In this document: positions 35,223-42,425 of the stretch, piece after piece | How positions within the stretch are numbered: position 1 is the first letter of the stretch | Layout of the letters: the number at the start of each line of letters is the position of its first letter | IMG/VR virus record: IMGVR_UViG_3300047322_001237 | Span: 186,001-250,000 of that record | Source of the DNA: a virus | DNA length: 64,000 bases | Reading direction: 5' to 3' (one strand) | Translations under genes and position numbers: made by a program | The notes under the pieces: generated by a model | Told to the model about the DNA's origin: nothing | Databases searched by the model: none | The model's input: only the letters and a program-made list of their open reading frames with translations

Positions 35223-35459
35223 CTACACGCGGTAGCCATGGGAGGCTAGCAGTTCCCCGATATTCGCCCCTTCCCACGAGCCGGGCCGACTGTGCACCAT
35301 GGCGGCGTCTTCCGCGAGCATGACGAGCAACGCCTTAGCGTCCAGTGGTCCGTGGGTAGTCGCGCCGTCGCGCTGCTTGTTCACAACGCTGCATGCTTCG
35401 GCGACCATGACCAAGCCGCGGTAGACGTCGTCTCTAAGCTCCATCTCGATCTTGACCAT
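35223..35459 (-). CDS. Hypothetical protein (78 aa)
   Basis: Begins MVKIEMELRDDVYRG. The start of the sequence resembles the beta-strand and first helix of small ribbon-helix-helix or antitoxin-like proteins, but the match is too weak to assign. Mixed alpha/beta, no cysteines of note. It is divergent from the rightward gene at 35519, with a 59-bp gap. Confidence 0.5.
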   Translation of the reverse strand: MVKIEMELRDDVYRGLVMVAEACSVVNKQRDGATTHGPLDAKALLVMLAEDAAMVHSRPGSWEGANIGELLASHGYRV

Positions 35460-35518
35460 CGGTGCCTCCGCTGCGGGTATCGGCTTTGCTGCGGGCAGAT
35501 TATCAGAGGGAGGTCGTC

Positions 35519-36016
35519 ATGTGCTACGGAAAACCAGAAGAGCTACTTGCTCAGCTTTTGCAAGCGCGGCCATTGAAGCCAAACCAGTACGGCCATACCG
35601 CGCTGGAAGACTTCGAGCATTTCTGTGCTTACTCGGGGTGCGACCCGAATAACACTTGGGCTAAGCTAGCCTTCGTAACAGCGAGTCTTCCACCATCAAC
35701 CCCGAAGGGCCATGCCATGAGCGAAGAACTCGAAAAACAGTGCGCTGACATTAGCATGCTCCTGCGCGATCATCCGCCCGGAACAACGGCCGACATCGCG
35801 GAGTTTTGTATCGTTTATTGGGACGGCGACAGACTCGTCGGTGCGCATCTGTCCGCGGATCACCCGGGCCAACCAGACGAGCCATTTGACGTCGACGAGG
35901 TGTTGTCAGAGATTCCGGAATGCGTCGACGAATGGCTGAAGGCACCGAAGTACTCCTTCAGGCCGACAATCGTCGAATGGATGAAGGACTCGCCGCCGCG
36001 TGAATCGGGGGCGTGA
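35519..36016 (+). CDS. Hypothetical acidic protein upstream of DNA ligase
   Basis: 165 residues from the ATG at 35519 (MCYGKPEELL), with GAGGGAGG about 6 bp upstream. It is acidic overall. No motif, signal or membrane span. It ends 6 bp before the ligase GTG start, so the two are probably translated from one message. Function not recognised. Confidence 0.55.
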   Translation: MCYGKPEELLAQLLQARPLKPNQYGHTALEDFEHFCAYSGCDPNNTWAKLAFVTASLPPSTPKGHAMSEELEKQCADISMLLRDHPPGTTADIAEFCIVYWDGDRLVGAHLSADHPGQPDEPFDVDEVLSEIPECVDEWLKAPKYSFRPTIVEWMKDSPPRESGA

Positions 36017-36022
36017 GCTTCC

Positions 36023-36664
36023 GTGAGCCTGCCGATAATCGAGCCGGGCGACATGATGCACGGCGTGCGAGTACGCGCGCCCTTCTCTCGCGATGGCTGG
36101 ATCTTTGAGATCAAATACGACGGGTATCGCGCCTTTATCCGCAAGCAAGCTGACCGCGTCGAACTTCTATCTCGCCACGGCACGGTCATGAATGCAGTCT
36201 TTCCGGACATCATCGAGGCCGTTAGCGCGGTGCCCGGAAACTTCATTTGGGACGCCGAGCTCACGGTCGACGAGAGTAACGGACGTTCTTCGTTCGAGGG
36301 CCTTCAACAGCGAGGGCGCTTACGCGTTCCGATGCGTGTCCGTGCAGCCGCGCGCGAGCGCCCTGCCCGTCTCTACGTCTTCGATATCCTCGCCTCCGAA
36401 GATGACGACCTACGACAACTCCCGCTCGACCAACGAAAGGAAATCCTCAGAGACACGTTCGATGACAACTCGGTGCTGATCTACGCAGGGGGAATCATCG
36501 GCGCCGGTGAATGGGTCTTCGAGCAGGCGCAGAAACTCGACCTCGAGGGCGTCATGGCGAAACGCCTCGACTCGCTCTACGTGGCGGGTCGCTCCCATGC
36601 ATGGCAGAAGGTCAAGAACCTAGACTACAGCCGCCCTGCTGCTCTCGGTATCGGTCGCCGGTAA
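36023..36664 (+). CDS. Minimal ATP-dependent DNA ligase (adenylation domain)
   Basis: 213 residues from a GTG start. Motif I is KYDGYR with catalytic K31, motif III region DAEL (77-80), motif IIIa LYVFDIL (117-123), motif IV EGVMAK (175-180), motif V WQKVK (194-198). The protein ends soon after motif V, so the C-terminal OB-fold of usual ligases is missing. It resembles the ligase domain of LigD-type enzymes. It could seal nicks in replication or end joining, perhaps needing a partner for DNA clamping. No Ku gene is in the window. Convergent with imuA, whose stop is 3 bp away. Confidence 0.82.
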   Translation: MSLPIIEPGDMMHGVRVRAPFSRDGWIFEIKYDGYRAFIRKQADRVELLSRHGTVMNAVFPDIIEAVSAVPGNFIWDAELTVDESNGRSSFEGLQQRGRLRVPMRVRAAARERPARLYVFDILASEDDDLRQLPLDQRKEILRDTFDDNSVLIYAGGIIGAGEWVFEQAQKLDLEGVMAKRLDSLYVAGRSHAWQKVKNLDYSRPAALGIGRR

Positions 36665-36666
36665 CA

Positions 36667-37380
36667 CTACGCGCCGGTCGCCGCGAGGATCGATTGCATC
36701 GCCGTTGGCGCAAGCGTCCTCGCAGGCTTGCTGGAACGTCCATAGGGACTGAGCAAGATCGGCGACGGCTTCAGTGCTAAATCGAAAGGCTCGACACCGA
36801 TGGGACCTTTTCGCTTCACGATGTTGACCGAGACGCCGTCGGCTGCTGGCCGGATGGCGAGTCGCAGCGACGCGGGCGATGTGTCCTGCTGCACGGCAAG
36901 CGGACGGAAAACGAAAAACAGCATCTCCGACGACTGCGAGACCAGTAACAGACGCCGCAGCGATTCGGGACGCATGTGCTGCTGCCACAGTAAGACCGCC
37001 CCGCATGTATTCGCCTTCAGTATCTGCTCAGTCGACCAGAGCACGTCCGCCGTCTTTTCGACCTCCAGCCGAATCAACTTCTCCGGCGGAACGCCGATAT
37101 ACGCGAGTCCCTGGACGTTCGGAACATGTGGCGGTTTGATTAATACAACAGGCCGTTTCGCCACCGTGGTCAGCGCCGGCTGCAACATGCGCACTTCGCC
37201 GATCCCTGGCTGTTGGACTAGCAGTTCGACCAAGGTGCCAATCGGCCACCCCCCGCCAGGCAATTCCGCCGATAGCCGGTCGTAGCCGGTGTCGACCGTG
37301 CGCCCTGCCCTTCTTGCCAACTGGTTACCGCGCCAGAGGGACGGGTGGATTTCTTCAATGTCCTTGGGAAGTGCTGACAT
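36667..37380 (-). CDS. imuA: ImuA-like translesion synthesis accessory protein, SOS-regulated
   Basis: 237 residues from the ATG at 37380 (MSALPKDIEEIHPSLWRG). A longer frame from 37563 would place the LexA box inside the coding region. Family hallmarks are LPGGGWPIGTLVELL, GIGEVRML, CGAVLLWQQ, LRRLLL and VKRKGP near the C-terminus. ImuA is a RecA-like partner of the ImuB-DnaE2 mutasome. Here neither imuB nor dnaE2 is adjacent, so it must work with host proteins or do something else. A perfect-format LexA box lies 15 bp upstream, so host SOS should induce it. Confidence 0.85.
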   Translation of the reverse strand: MSALPKDIEEIHPSLWRGNQLARRAGRTVDTGYDRLSAELPGGGWPIGTLVELLVQQPGIGEVRMLQPALTTVAKRPVVLIKPPHVPNVQGLAYIGVPPEKLIRLEVEKTADVLWSTEQILKANTCGAVLLWQQHMRPESLRRLLLVSQSSEMLFFVFRPLAVQQDTSPASLRLAIRPAADGVSVNIVKRKGPIGVEPFDLALKPSPILLSPYGRSSKPARTLAPTAMQSILAATGA

Positions 37381-37395
37381 CGTCGCGCCTAAACA

Positions 37396-37411
37396 CTGTA
37401 TAGATGTACAG
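37396..37411 (-). promoter_or_regulatory. LexA (SOS) box for imuA
   Basis: CTGT-ATAGATGT-ACAG fits the CTGT-N8-ACAG LexA consensus of beta- and gammaproteobacteria exactly. It sits 15 bp above the imuA ATG and overlaps the likely promoter (a TATACA hexamer on the minus strand), so LexA binding would block transcription. Confidence 0.85.
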
Positions 37412-37601
37412 TATCCTACACCCTTTTTCGCGGCGCATCGTCTACCACTTAGGGAACCGCTTGGAGAGACAGTTAGTTGCGTGGTGAAAACCACAAAAAA
37501 CGTATCATTCATTACGTTTTGGCGCCGTGACTGTCTGCCAACCTCGGCCGACTTCCGGATCACGTCAAAGAACGCTTGCCAGCGGCCACTTAGTTCTTTT
37601 T

Positions 37602-37690
37602 CCGTGAAACATTCCCCGCGAGCTGCCGCCGACGCCTTGATTTAGAACAAGTTGGCGCCTTCGAAAATTTGTCCCGAGTGTTTCACGGGA
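37602..37690. repeat. parS-like half-sites in inverted orientation
   Basis: CCGTGAAACATT (37602-37613) and GTGTTTCACGGGA (37678-37690) are inverted copies of TGTTTCACGG(A/G)A. The core GTTTCACG is half of the conserved chromosomal parS palindrome TGTTTCACGTGAAACA. They lie upstream of parAB, where a centromere is expected. Only half-sites are present, so identity as parS is inference. Confidence 0.5.
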
Positions 37691-37835
37691 CGTCATTCGA
37701 ACTTAAGACTACTTCGAGGTTCCACGCCCTCTTCCCCGCCCTGCTTGACCGACAAAAAGTGACAGTACAGCGAAGTATACTTGCTCTGCCCTTGTTTACA
37801 AGCTAGAGTTCGACACAATTCGGTCGTGCGCCGCA

Positions 37836-37875
37836 TTCTTCGGTCGAAGGTGATTTTTCGAAAAACCGAAGAATC
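37836..37875. promoter_or_regulatory. Inverted repeat, candidate parAB operator
   Basis: ATTCTTCGGT (37836-37845) and ACCGAAGAAT (37866-37875) form a perfect 10-bp inverted repeat ending 21 bp above the parA start. Type Ia ParA proteins autoregulate through such sites using their N-terminal DNA-binding region, which this ParA has. Confidence 0.55.
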
Positions 37876-37896
37876 CACAACAAAGGGGAACCTCTC

Positions 37897-39099
37897 GTGA
37901 ATGCAAGCACTCTGCTCGCCAGCGGCCTGCCGCCGGCGCTTGACTACGCCGCGTCCATGGACACATTGGCTGATGTGTCCGCCCGTGCCTCGGGTGTTCT
38001 AAATCAGATCCGCGATCGGATGCTGGAACCATATCCGCGCAAACGCCCGCCCACGTTCACGAGCGCACAGGTGGCCGGCCTGTGCGGACTTGAAAAAATG
38101 CGTTTCCAGTATCTGACTACGAAAGGCGATCTCCCCACCGGCACGTCGATTAAAAATGGCAAGAGCAAAGTCTTTACGTTGGAAGAGACACTACGGTATA
38201 TCCGGGCTGTCGGCAATCGCCCGCCGCGACCAGAGAACGCTCCCGGCAAAGTTGTGACGGTGGCCAACTTCAAAGGCGGTGTGGCTAAGACTACGACGGC
38301 CGTCTCGCTCGCTCAGGGACTCACCTTACGCGGTCGTAAGGTTCTCGTTATCGACTGTGATCCCCAAGGCACCGCTACGCAGTTATGCGGCTTCTCGCCC
38401 GAAACGGAAATAGGCGAGGAGATGACGCTCATGCCTTTGATCTACGGCGATGAAACGAGACTGGACTACGCAGTCCAACAAACCTACTGGCAGGACCTAG
38501 ACCTGGTCCCGGCGTCTTCCGGTCTCTTTAGCGCTGAGTTTCATATTCCGGGCAAGCTGGCCACCGACCACAAGTTCGAATTCTGGAACATCTTGAATCA
38601 GGGCCTCGAAGGCCTCAAAGACAAATACGACGCCATCGTCATCGACACTCCGCCATCTCTAAGTTATCTGACGATCAATGCGTTGATGGCGGCGAACGGA
38701 CTATTGATGCCCTGCCCGCCCGAGGGGCTCGACTTTGCCAGCTCCACTCAGTTCTGGTTCCTCTTCACCGAAATGTCGAGGCACGTTCCAGCAATGCGTG
38801 AGACGAAAGACTTCGATTTCGTCAATGTCGTGCTCACGAAATCGAAGAGTGACGACCTTTCCGGCGTTGTACGGGGCTGGCTGCAAAAGGCCTACGGAGA
38901 TCGAGTCCTTCCGTATGAGATTCCCGACTCCGTCGTCCCGAAGAGCGCATCTGCTCAACTCTCTACCGTCTACGACCTTACCAAGCCCGAGGGCAGCGTG
39001 GCAGCCTACACCCGCTTCAAGGATCCGATGGATCAGTTGGTGAGGCACATCGACTCCCAGTTTGTACAGGCTTGGGCGTCTTCCATGTTGGAGGTCTAA
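37897..39099 (+). CDS. parA: ParA-type partition ATPase (type Ia, with N-terminal HTH)
   Basis: 400 residues from a GTG start with AAAGGGGA upstream. Residues about 50-108 look like a MerR-like winged helix (FTSAQVAGLCGLEKMRFQYL). The Walker-type P-loop is KGGVAKTT (126-133) with the signature lysine, followed by the DCDPQGTAT and VIDTPPSLSYL motifs. This is the plasmid P1-like class: an ATPase that moves plasmid copies and represses its own operon. It overlaps parB by one base (TAATG). The type and the gene order parA-parB-rep match large plasmids of Burkholderiales. Confidence 0.93.
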   Translation: MNASTLLASGLPPALDYAASMDTLADVSARASGVLNQIRDRMLEPYPRKRPPTFTSAQVAGLCGLEKMRFQYLTTKGDLPTGTSIKNGKSKVFTLEETLRYIRAVGNRPPRPENAPGKVVTVANFKGGVAKTTTAVSLAQGLTLRGRKVLVIDCDPQGTATQLCGFSPETEIGEEMTLMPLIYGDETRLDYAVQQTYWQDLDLVPASSGLFSAEFHIPGKLATDHKFEFWNILNQGLEGLKDKYDAIVIDTPPSLSYLTINALMAANGLLMPCPPEGLDFASSTQFWFLFTEMSRHVPAMRETKDFDFVNVVLTKSKSDDLSGVVRGWLQKAYGDRVLPYEIPDSVVPKSASAQLSTVYDLTKPEGSVAAYTRFKDPMDQLVRHIDSQFVQAWASSMLEV

Positions 39100-40094
39100 T
39101 GCGCGCCGCTCAAAGACTTAGTGAAAAGATTGGTGACATCGACATCCCAGAACCCGGTCAATCGCCGGCGGCCGGTGATCCGTTTCGTCCAAGGACGGCA
39201 CCAGGTGGAGCGCTCGCCTTTCAGCATGCAATGCGCGAGAAGCAGGCCGAGCTCGACGCGATGTCCGCACAGCTGGCCGAACTGCAAGCTCAGAAGCAGA
39301 CGAACTCGCCCAGCGGCGTCGAGATTCCCCTCGACCAACTGCATGAAGTCGCAGGTCGCAGACGCTACATGCCGCCGGAAAAGTACAATGAATTGCGGGA
39401 AAACCTGCGGAACAACAAGCTGATTCAGCTGCCCGTCATTCTGCCACGTGCAGAAGGTGGCTTCGAAATACAGTCGGGACATCACCGGATCGACGCTTAT
39501 CGGGAACTCGGGCGTTCGACCATTCGCTGTGTTCTGGGTGACGCGACGGGCGATGAAGCTGACGACGGCGCGTTCTGGGCCAATCTGATGCAGTCGGACC
39601 TGACTGACTATGAGAAGTACGTTGGACTGACGCGCGTACATTCGAAACATCCGGAATTGGGCCAAGTCGAGCTAGGCGAGCTCGTCGGCATTAGCACTTC
39701 CCACCTCAACGCCCTGCTCTCTTTCGGTCGTTTGCCTGAGCAGGCCCGCGCGATTCTCGATACCAATAAGGCGATCATGGGCGCGAACGCGGCCGCGGCT
39801 TTTGCGGCTATCGCGGAGGCCGGCAAGGCGGAGCGGGTTGTGGAAGCGGTACGACGTCTCTCCGAGCGGGAGCTAGATCAGGCGCAGGCGGTGAAGTTTG
39901 CAAAAGCCGTTGAGACGCCCAAGGCAACGAAGCCGGCTGCTGAGTCGTACAAGGTGAAGACCGGAAAGAGTACGTGGTGCGATGTGCGCAAGACGAAAAA
40001 CATCATGCGCATCGAGTTCCAGTCCGAAGAGGTGGCCAATGCCGTCCAAGAAGCCATCAAGCAAACCCTCGAGGCGCTCGCCGCAAAGTCCTAA
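39099..40094 (+). CDS. parB: ParB-type partition DNA-binding protein
   Basis: 331 residues from the ATG at 39099, overlapping the parA stop. An upstream in-frame start at 39072 would lie inside parA. The N-terminus matches the ParA-interacting region. A ParB/Srx-like domain spans about 90-160, with GHHRIDAYRELG in the CTP-binding box position. A helix-turn-helix region follows (VELGELVGISTSHLNALLSF). The C-terminus is a dimerisation-type domain. It binds parS and loads ParA. The hairpin at 40169-40201 terminates the operon. Confidence 0.92.
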   Translation: MRAAQRLSEKIGDIDIPEPGQSPAAGDPFRPRTAPGGALAFQHAMREKQAELDAMSAQLAELQAQKQTNSPSGVEIPLDQLHEVAGRRRYMPPEKYNELRENLRNNKLIQLPVILPRAEGGFEIQSGHHRIDAYRELGRSTIRCVLGDATGDEADDGAFWANLMQSDLTDYEKYVGLTRVHSKHPELGQVELGELVGISTSHLNALLSFGRLPEQARAILDTNKAIMGANAAAAFAAIAEAGKAERVVEAVRRLSERELDQAQAVKFAKAVETPKATKPAAESYKVKTGKSTWCDVRKTKNIMRIEFQSEEVANAVQEAIKQTLEALAAKS

Positions 40095-40168
40095 ACGCTA
40101 AGTGCTTGATTCTTTTGATTTCCTTAGTACGGAAAAAGGAGACGGCAGTGAAATAGCTGCTAGAAACA

Positions 40169-40201
40169 CGAAGGCCCCCAGCTGGAAACTGAGGGCCTTC
40201 G
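40169..40201 (+). terminator. parAB terminator hairpin with CTGGAAA loop
   Basis: CGAAGGCCC (40169-40177) pairs with GGGCCTTCG (40193-40201), and an inner CAG/CTG closes a CTGGAAA loop. It is followed by CATAAGTGG, not a U-run, so it may also act as a protein or RNA target. Confidence 0.55.
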
Positions 40202-40258
40202 CATAAGTGGGCTTGGCTGGAAACCGTCGCTCACTACACTCCCAAGCTGGAAACTTGG
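40179..40258. repeat. Three stem-loops sharing the loop CTGGAAA
   Basis: Loops at 40182-40188, 40217-40223 and 40247-40253 are all CTGGAAA, closed by CAG/CTG, GG/CC and CCAAG/CTTGG. The flanks differ while the loop is fixed. Spacings are 35 and 30 bp. They lie between parB and rep, where plasmids keep origins, iterons or antisense control RNAs. Function unknown. Confidence 0.55.
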
Positions 40259-40345
40259 AAGGGTACTTCGTCAACCCCGAGTGTAGCGAATAGCGATCGA
40301 CAGTCAAGCAAATTCAATCCATTTTTGAGAAATGGACCGCTCGAC

Positions 40346-41434
40346 ATGTCTATCGCGCAACAGCTCGTTGCTGGCGAGGGTGAAACACACCCCGACGATT
40401 CAGCAGCCCTCACCGCTTTCCGGTGTGACTCGACAAACCTGCCTTGGGTCATCTTCCGGGCTGCGTTCCGTGCAGCACACATTGAGGAGATCCCTCCTCG
40501 CGCACGTGCGGTTCTTTCCGCCCTCGCCCGCACCGTCGACGCCGCCAAGCCGTTCGCCGCGATCTTCGCTCGTCGTGAACTGCTCACAGGACGCGCACTG
40601 CAATCCATGCGCACCTTCTACCGCAGCCTCGATGACTTGGAGTCCGCCGGTCTAATCGATCGCCGCGCTCAATCCCGCTACGTTGAAGCCGGTCTCTTCG
40701 GTCGTGCCTACATCCACCTCACCGCGCGAGCAGCCGAGCTTCTAGGGCTCGTTGAGTCGATGCAACCGCCCTCACCTGAGCCCGTCGAATCTTCGCTTCC
40801 GCATCCGTCTGCCAACTTGGCAGACGGTGGAATATATAAGGATCTAAGCCCTTCTGTTTTTCAAAAGAGACAACCGGGGCAAGTGCCTGAGGATCTCCAG
40901 CGTCTGCGGTCCCTGGGTTTTTTTGATTTCTTGATTTTCAAACTCATGCGGGAAGCGCGTGAGCATGGCAAACGTCTCTCGGATGTCGTGGAAGCAACAT
41001 GGGACCACCTGAAGCTCGCCAAAGCCCCAATCAACTACCTGCGGAGTCTGCTGCGGGGAACGGTTGATTTCGCTCACCAACTGCGCGCCAGGATTAACGT
41101 CAAAGCCGAGGAGCAGGCTCGGGTGAAGCGCACCTTGGAAGCCGATCAGGTAGCCCGTCAAAGCGCCGGCAAAACGTTCCTAGACGCCTCGGGGGCACGC
41201 AAGTACGTGATCGATGCCGACGGCGAGAACATGGTCGTCTACAACCGTGACGAAGGCATTGGTCGACAAGCCGCGGGTTGGAAAGAAGGTTTTGCTGCAG
41301 CGCTCGCTCGAGGTCAGATCCGTGCGGCGAGCAGCTACGTGCAGCCGGAGCAGGGCAGGGAACGTCCGCCAGTTACAGCACAGGTTCGGGAACACATCGC
41401 GGGACTGCGCAGCCTGCTGGGAGCTCGTCGCTAG
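40346..41434 (+). CDS. Plasmid replication initiator-like protein (RepO/winged-helix type)
   Basis: 362 residues from the ATG at 40346. A TTG at 40325 would add seven residues, and neither start has a strong ribosome binding site. The N-terminal half has a winged-helix pattern (RARAVLSALARTVD ... RRELLTGRALQSMRTFYRSL ... LESAGLIDR) as in plasmid and phage replication proteins. The C-terminal half is helical and basic. It stands directly downstream of parAB, the usual place for rep on Burkholderiales plasmids. I infer origin binding and helicase recruitment. The cognate origin may be the repeat region upstream. Confidence 0.75.
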   Translation: MSIAQQLVAGEGETHPDDSAALTAFRCDSTNLPWVIFRAAFRAAHIEEIPPRARAVLSALARTVDAAKPFAAIFARRELLTGRALQSMRTFYRSLDDLESAGLIDRRAQSRYVEAGLFGRAYIHLTARAAELLGLVESMQPPSPEPVESSLPHPSANLADGGIYKDLSPSVFQKRQPGQVPEDLQRLRSLGFFDFLIFKLMREAREHGKRLSDVVEATWDHLKLAKAPINYLRSLLRGTVDFAHQLRARINVKAEEQARVKRTLEADQVARQSAGKTFLDASGARKYVIDADGENMVVYNRDEGIGRQAAGWKEGFAAALARGQIRAASSYVQPEQGRERPPVTAQVREHIAGLRSLLGARR

Positions 41435-41457
41435 TCAGGACTGCTTAGTTTTTGAGC

Positions 41458-41487
41458 AAAAAAAAAAGACGGGTCCGAAGACCCGTC
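41458..41487. terminator. Terminator between convergent rep and lipoprotein genes
   Basis: A perfect 8-bp stem, GACGGGTC/GACCCGTC, with a tetraloop. Leftward it is followed by a run of ten T. It ends the lipoprotein transcript (stop at 41493) and may also end rep. Confidence 0.85.
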
Positions 41488-41492
41488 AAAAG

Positions 41493-42251
41493 TCAGTTGG
41501 CGAGCTGCCAGCCGTTATCCGTCAACAGCATGTAATACGTTGCCGTGTAACTGTAGCGCACGTCGTCGCTGTATTGACTCGGTTTAAGGTCAGTTGCCAG
41601 CATTGTACTAACCAGATTCGGACTGACATTCGGACATTCGGCGACAATATTTCGAGAAAACACGGATCGGATATTCTGTGCTTCTACCACTTTGTCGTGA
41701 TACGCCGTTGTCGTATCCCATGCCTTCAGCGCAGCGGCCTCAACGTCAGGATGCTGCTTGAGGTACATGTCCGAGTAGACATTGAGGGGATAGCTCACGG
41801 CGGCAGCGAGTCGGTCGTCACCTGGCTGCGACTCGCGAATCTGCGTGTTATAGGCGGCCTGCTGATCCTCAGAGAGGGACGCCCGAAGCGCATCGACCCC
41901 ATCTGACACGTCTTTTGCGTATTTCTGCAGCGACGCATCCGCCTCGTCCCGTGCCTCTTTATGCGATTTAAGATACTCATCCAAGTCGGTCAAGTATCGG
42001 ACGTTGGCACGTGCGGGTTTCATCACCACTTCGGCAGCCATCTGCATTTCGTAATGTCTGTCGTCGACCTTCACGCCATTGACCTTGTCGAACTTGGTTA
42101 TCTTGAAGAGATCACAGTCGGCTATATGGAGATTCTGCTCGACGCCCTTGCGTACATCCGACTCGGACGGGGACTGAGAACAAGCAGCCAAGGTGGCAAC
42201 CACTGAGGCGCACAGAGCCAGCCGGCCCACGCCGGTGCGCTGAATAAACAT
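41493..42251 (-). CDS. Phage-encoded lipoprotein
   Basis: 252 residues from the ATG at 42251. A signal peptide with lipobox LAAC (lipidated C24) is followed by a mature domain with no recognised motif. There are many Asp/Glu and Tyr residues, and a C-terminal YTATYYMLL segment. It should be anchored in the inner or outer membrane. Phage lipoproteins often block superinfection or change the host surface. That is possible here but not shown. A TATATCAC promoter motif lies 93-100 bp upstream and a strong terminator downstream. Confidence 0.72.
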   Translation of the reverse strand: MFIQRTGVGRLALCASVVATLAACSQSPSESDVRKGVEQNLHIADCDLFKITKFDKVNGVKVDDRHYEMQMAAEVVMKPARANVRYLTDLDEYLKSHKEARDEADASLQKYAKDVSDGVDALRASLSEDQQAAYNTQIRESQPGDDRLAAAVSYPLNVYSDMYLKQHPDVEAAALKAWDTTTAYHDKVVEAQNIRSVFSRNIVAECPNVSPNLVSTMLATDLKPSQYSDDVRYSYTATYYMLLTDNGWQLAN

Positions 42252-42343
42252 GATTCTTTTCCTTTCTAATTGAAAACGTTTGCCCAGACGGGCAGGGGAG
42301 ACGGGAGTCGGAAGCCGCCGCATCTTAGACGAATATCGGCAGC

Positions 42344-42351
42344 GTGATATA
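42344..42351 (-). promoter_or_regulatory. Phage promoter motif TATATCAC
   Basis: On the minus strand GAGTTATATCACGC, preceded by TTTTTCCTAAA. It lies 93 bp above the lipoprotein start and differs by one base from my recollection of the phiKZ early promoter TATATTAC. Confidence 0.6.
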
Positions 42352-42379
42352 ACTCTTTAGGAAAAAGACAAAAGAAAAA

Positions 42380-42401
42380 CGGCCTGGGAAAACCCAGGCC
42401 G
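42380..42401 (-). terminator. Intrinsic terminator
   Basis: A perfect 9-bp stem, CGGCCTGGG/CCCAGGCCG, with a four-base loop. On the minus strand it is followed by TTTTTCTTTTGTC. It ends the transcript of the gene at 42426-42956. Confidence 0.85.
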
Positions 42402-42425
42402 CTATGCCCTCAAGAGGGAAGGGGA

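Larger units (their letters stand above)
37412..37896. other. 485-bp noncoding region upstream of parA, rich in inverted repeats
   Basis: No gene seen. It holds a perfect hairpin GTGGT-GAAA-ACCAC (37481-37494), an 8-bp inverted repeat AAAACGTA/TACGTTTT (37497-37520), two oppositely oriented TGTTTCACGG(A/G)A elements, and a 10-bp inverted repeat just above parA. This is a good candidate for a centromere, origin or both. I see no clear run of direct iterons. Confidence 0.5.
33162..41434. other. Plasmid-like accessory block inside the phage genome
   Basis: From hns to the replication initiator, this stretch holds genes typical of plasmids (hns, ligase, imuA, parA, parB, rep), several small unknowns, host-type regulatory signals and repeat-rich noncoding DNA. 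Flanking genes are phage core genes. The exact insertion ends cannot be seen. No flanking direct repeats, integrase or transposase were found. Confidence 0.6.

Noticed and set aside
37381-37563. N-terminal extension of imuA
   Set aside because: The LexA box and promoter would fall inside the coding region, and the extra residues do not resemble the family.
40179-40258. CTGGAAA repeats as a CRISPR or classical iteron array
   Set aside because: Only three copies with unequal spacing (35 and 30 bp) and different flanks. They behave as stem-loops, not as direct repeats of 18-22 bp.
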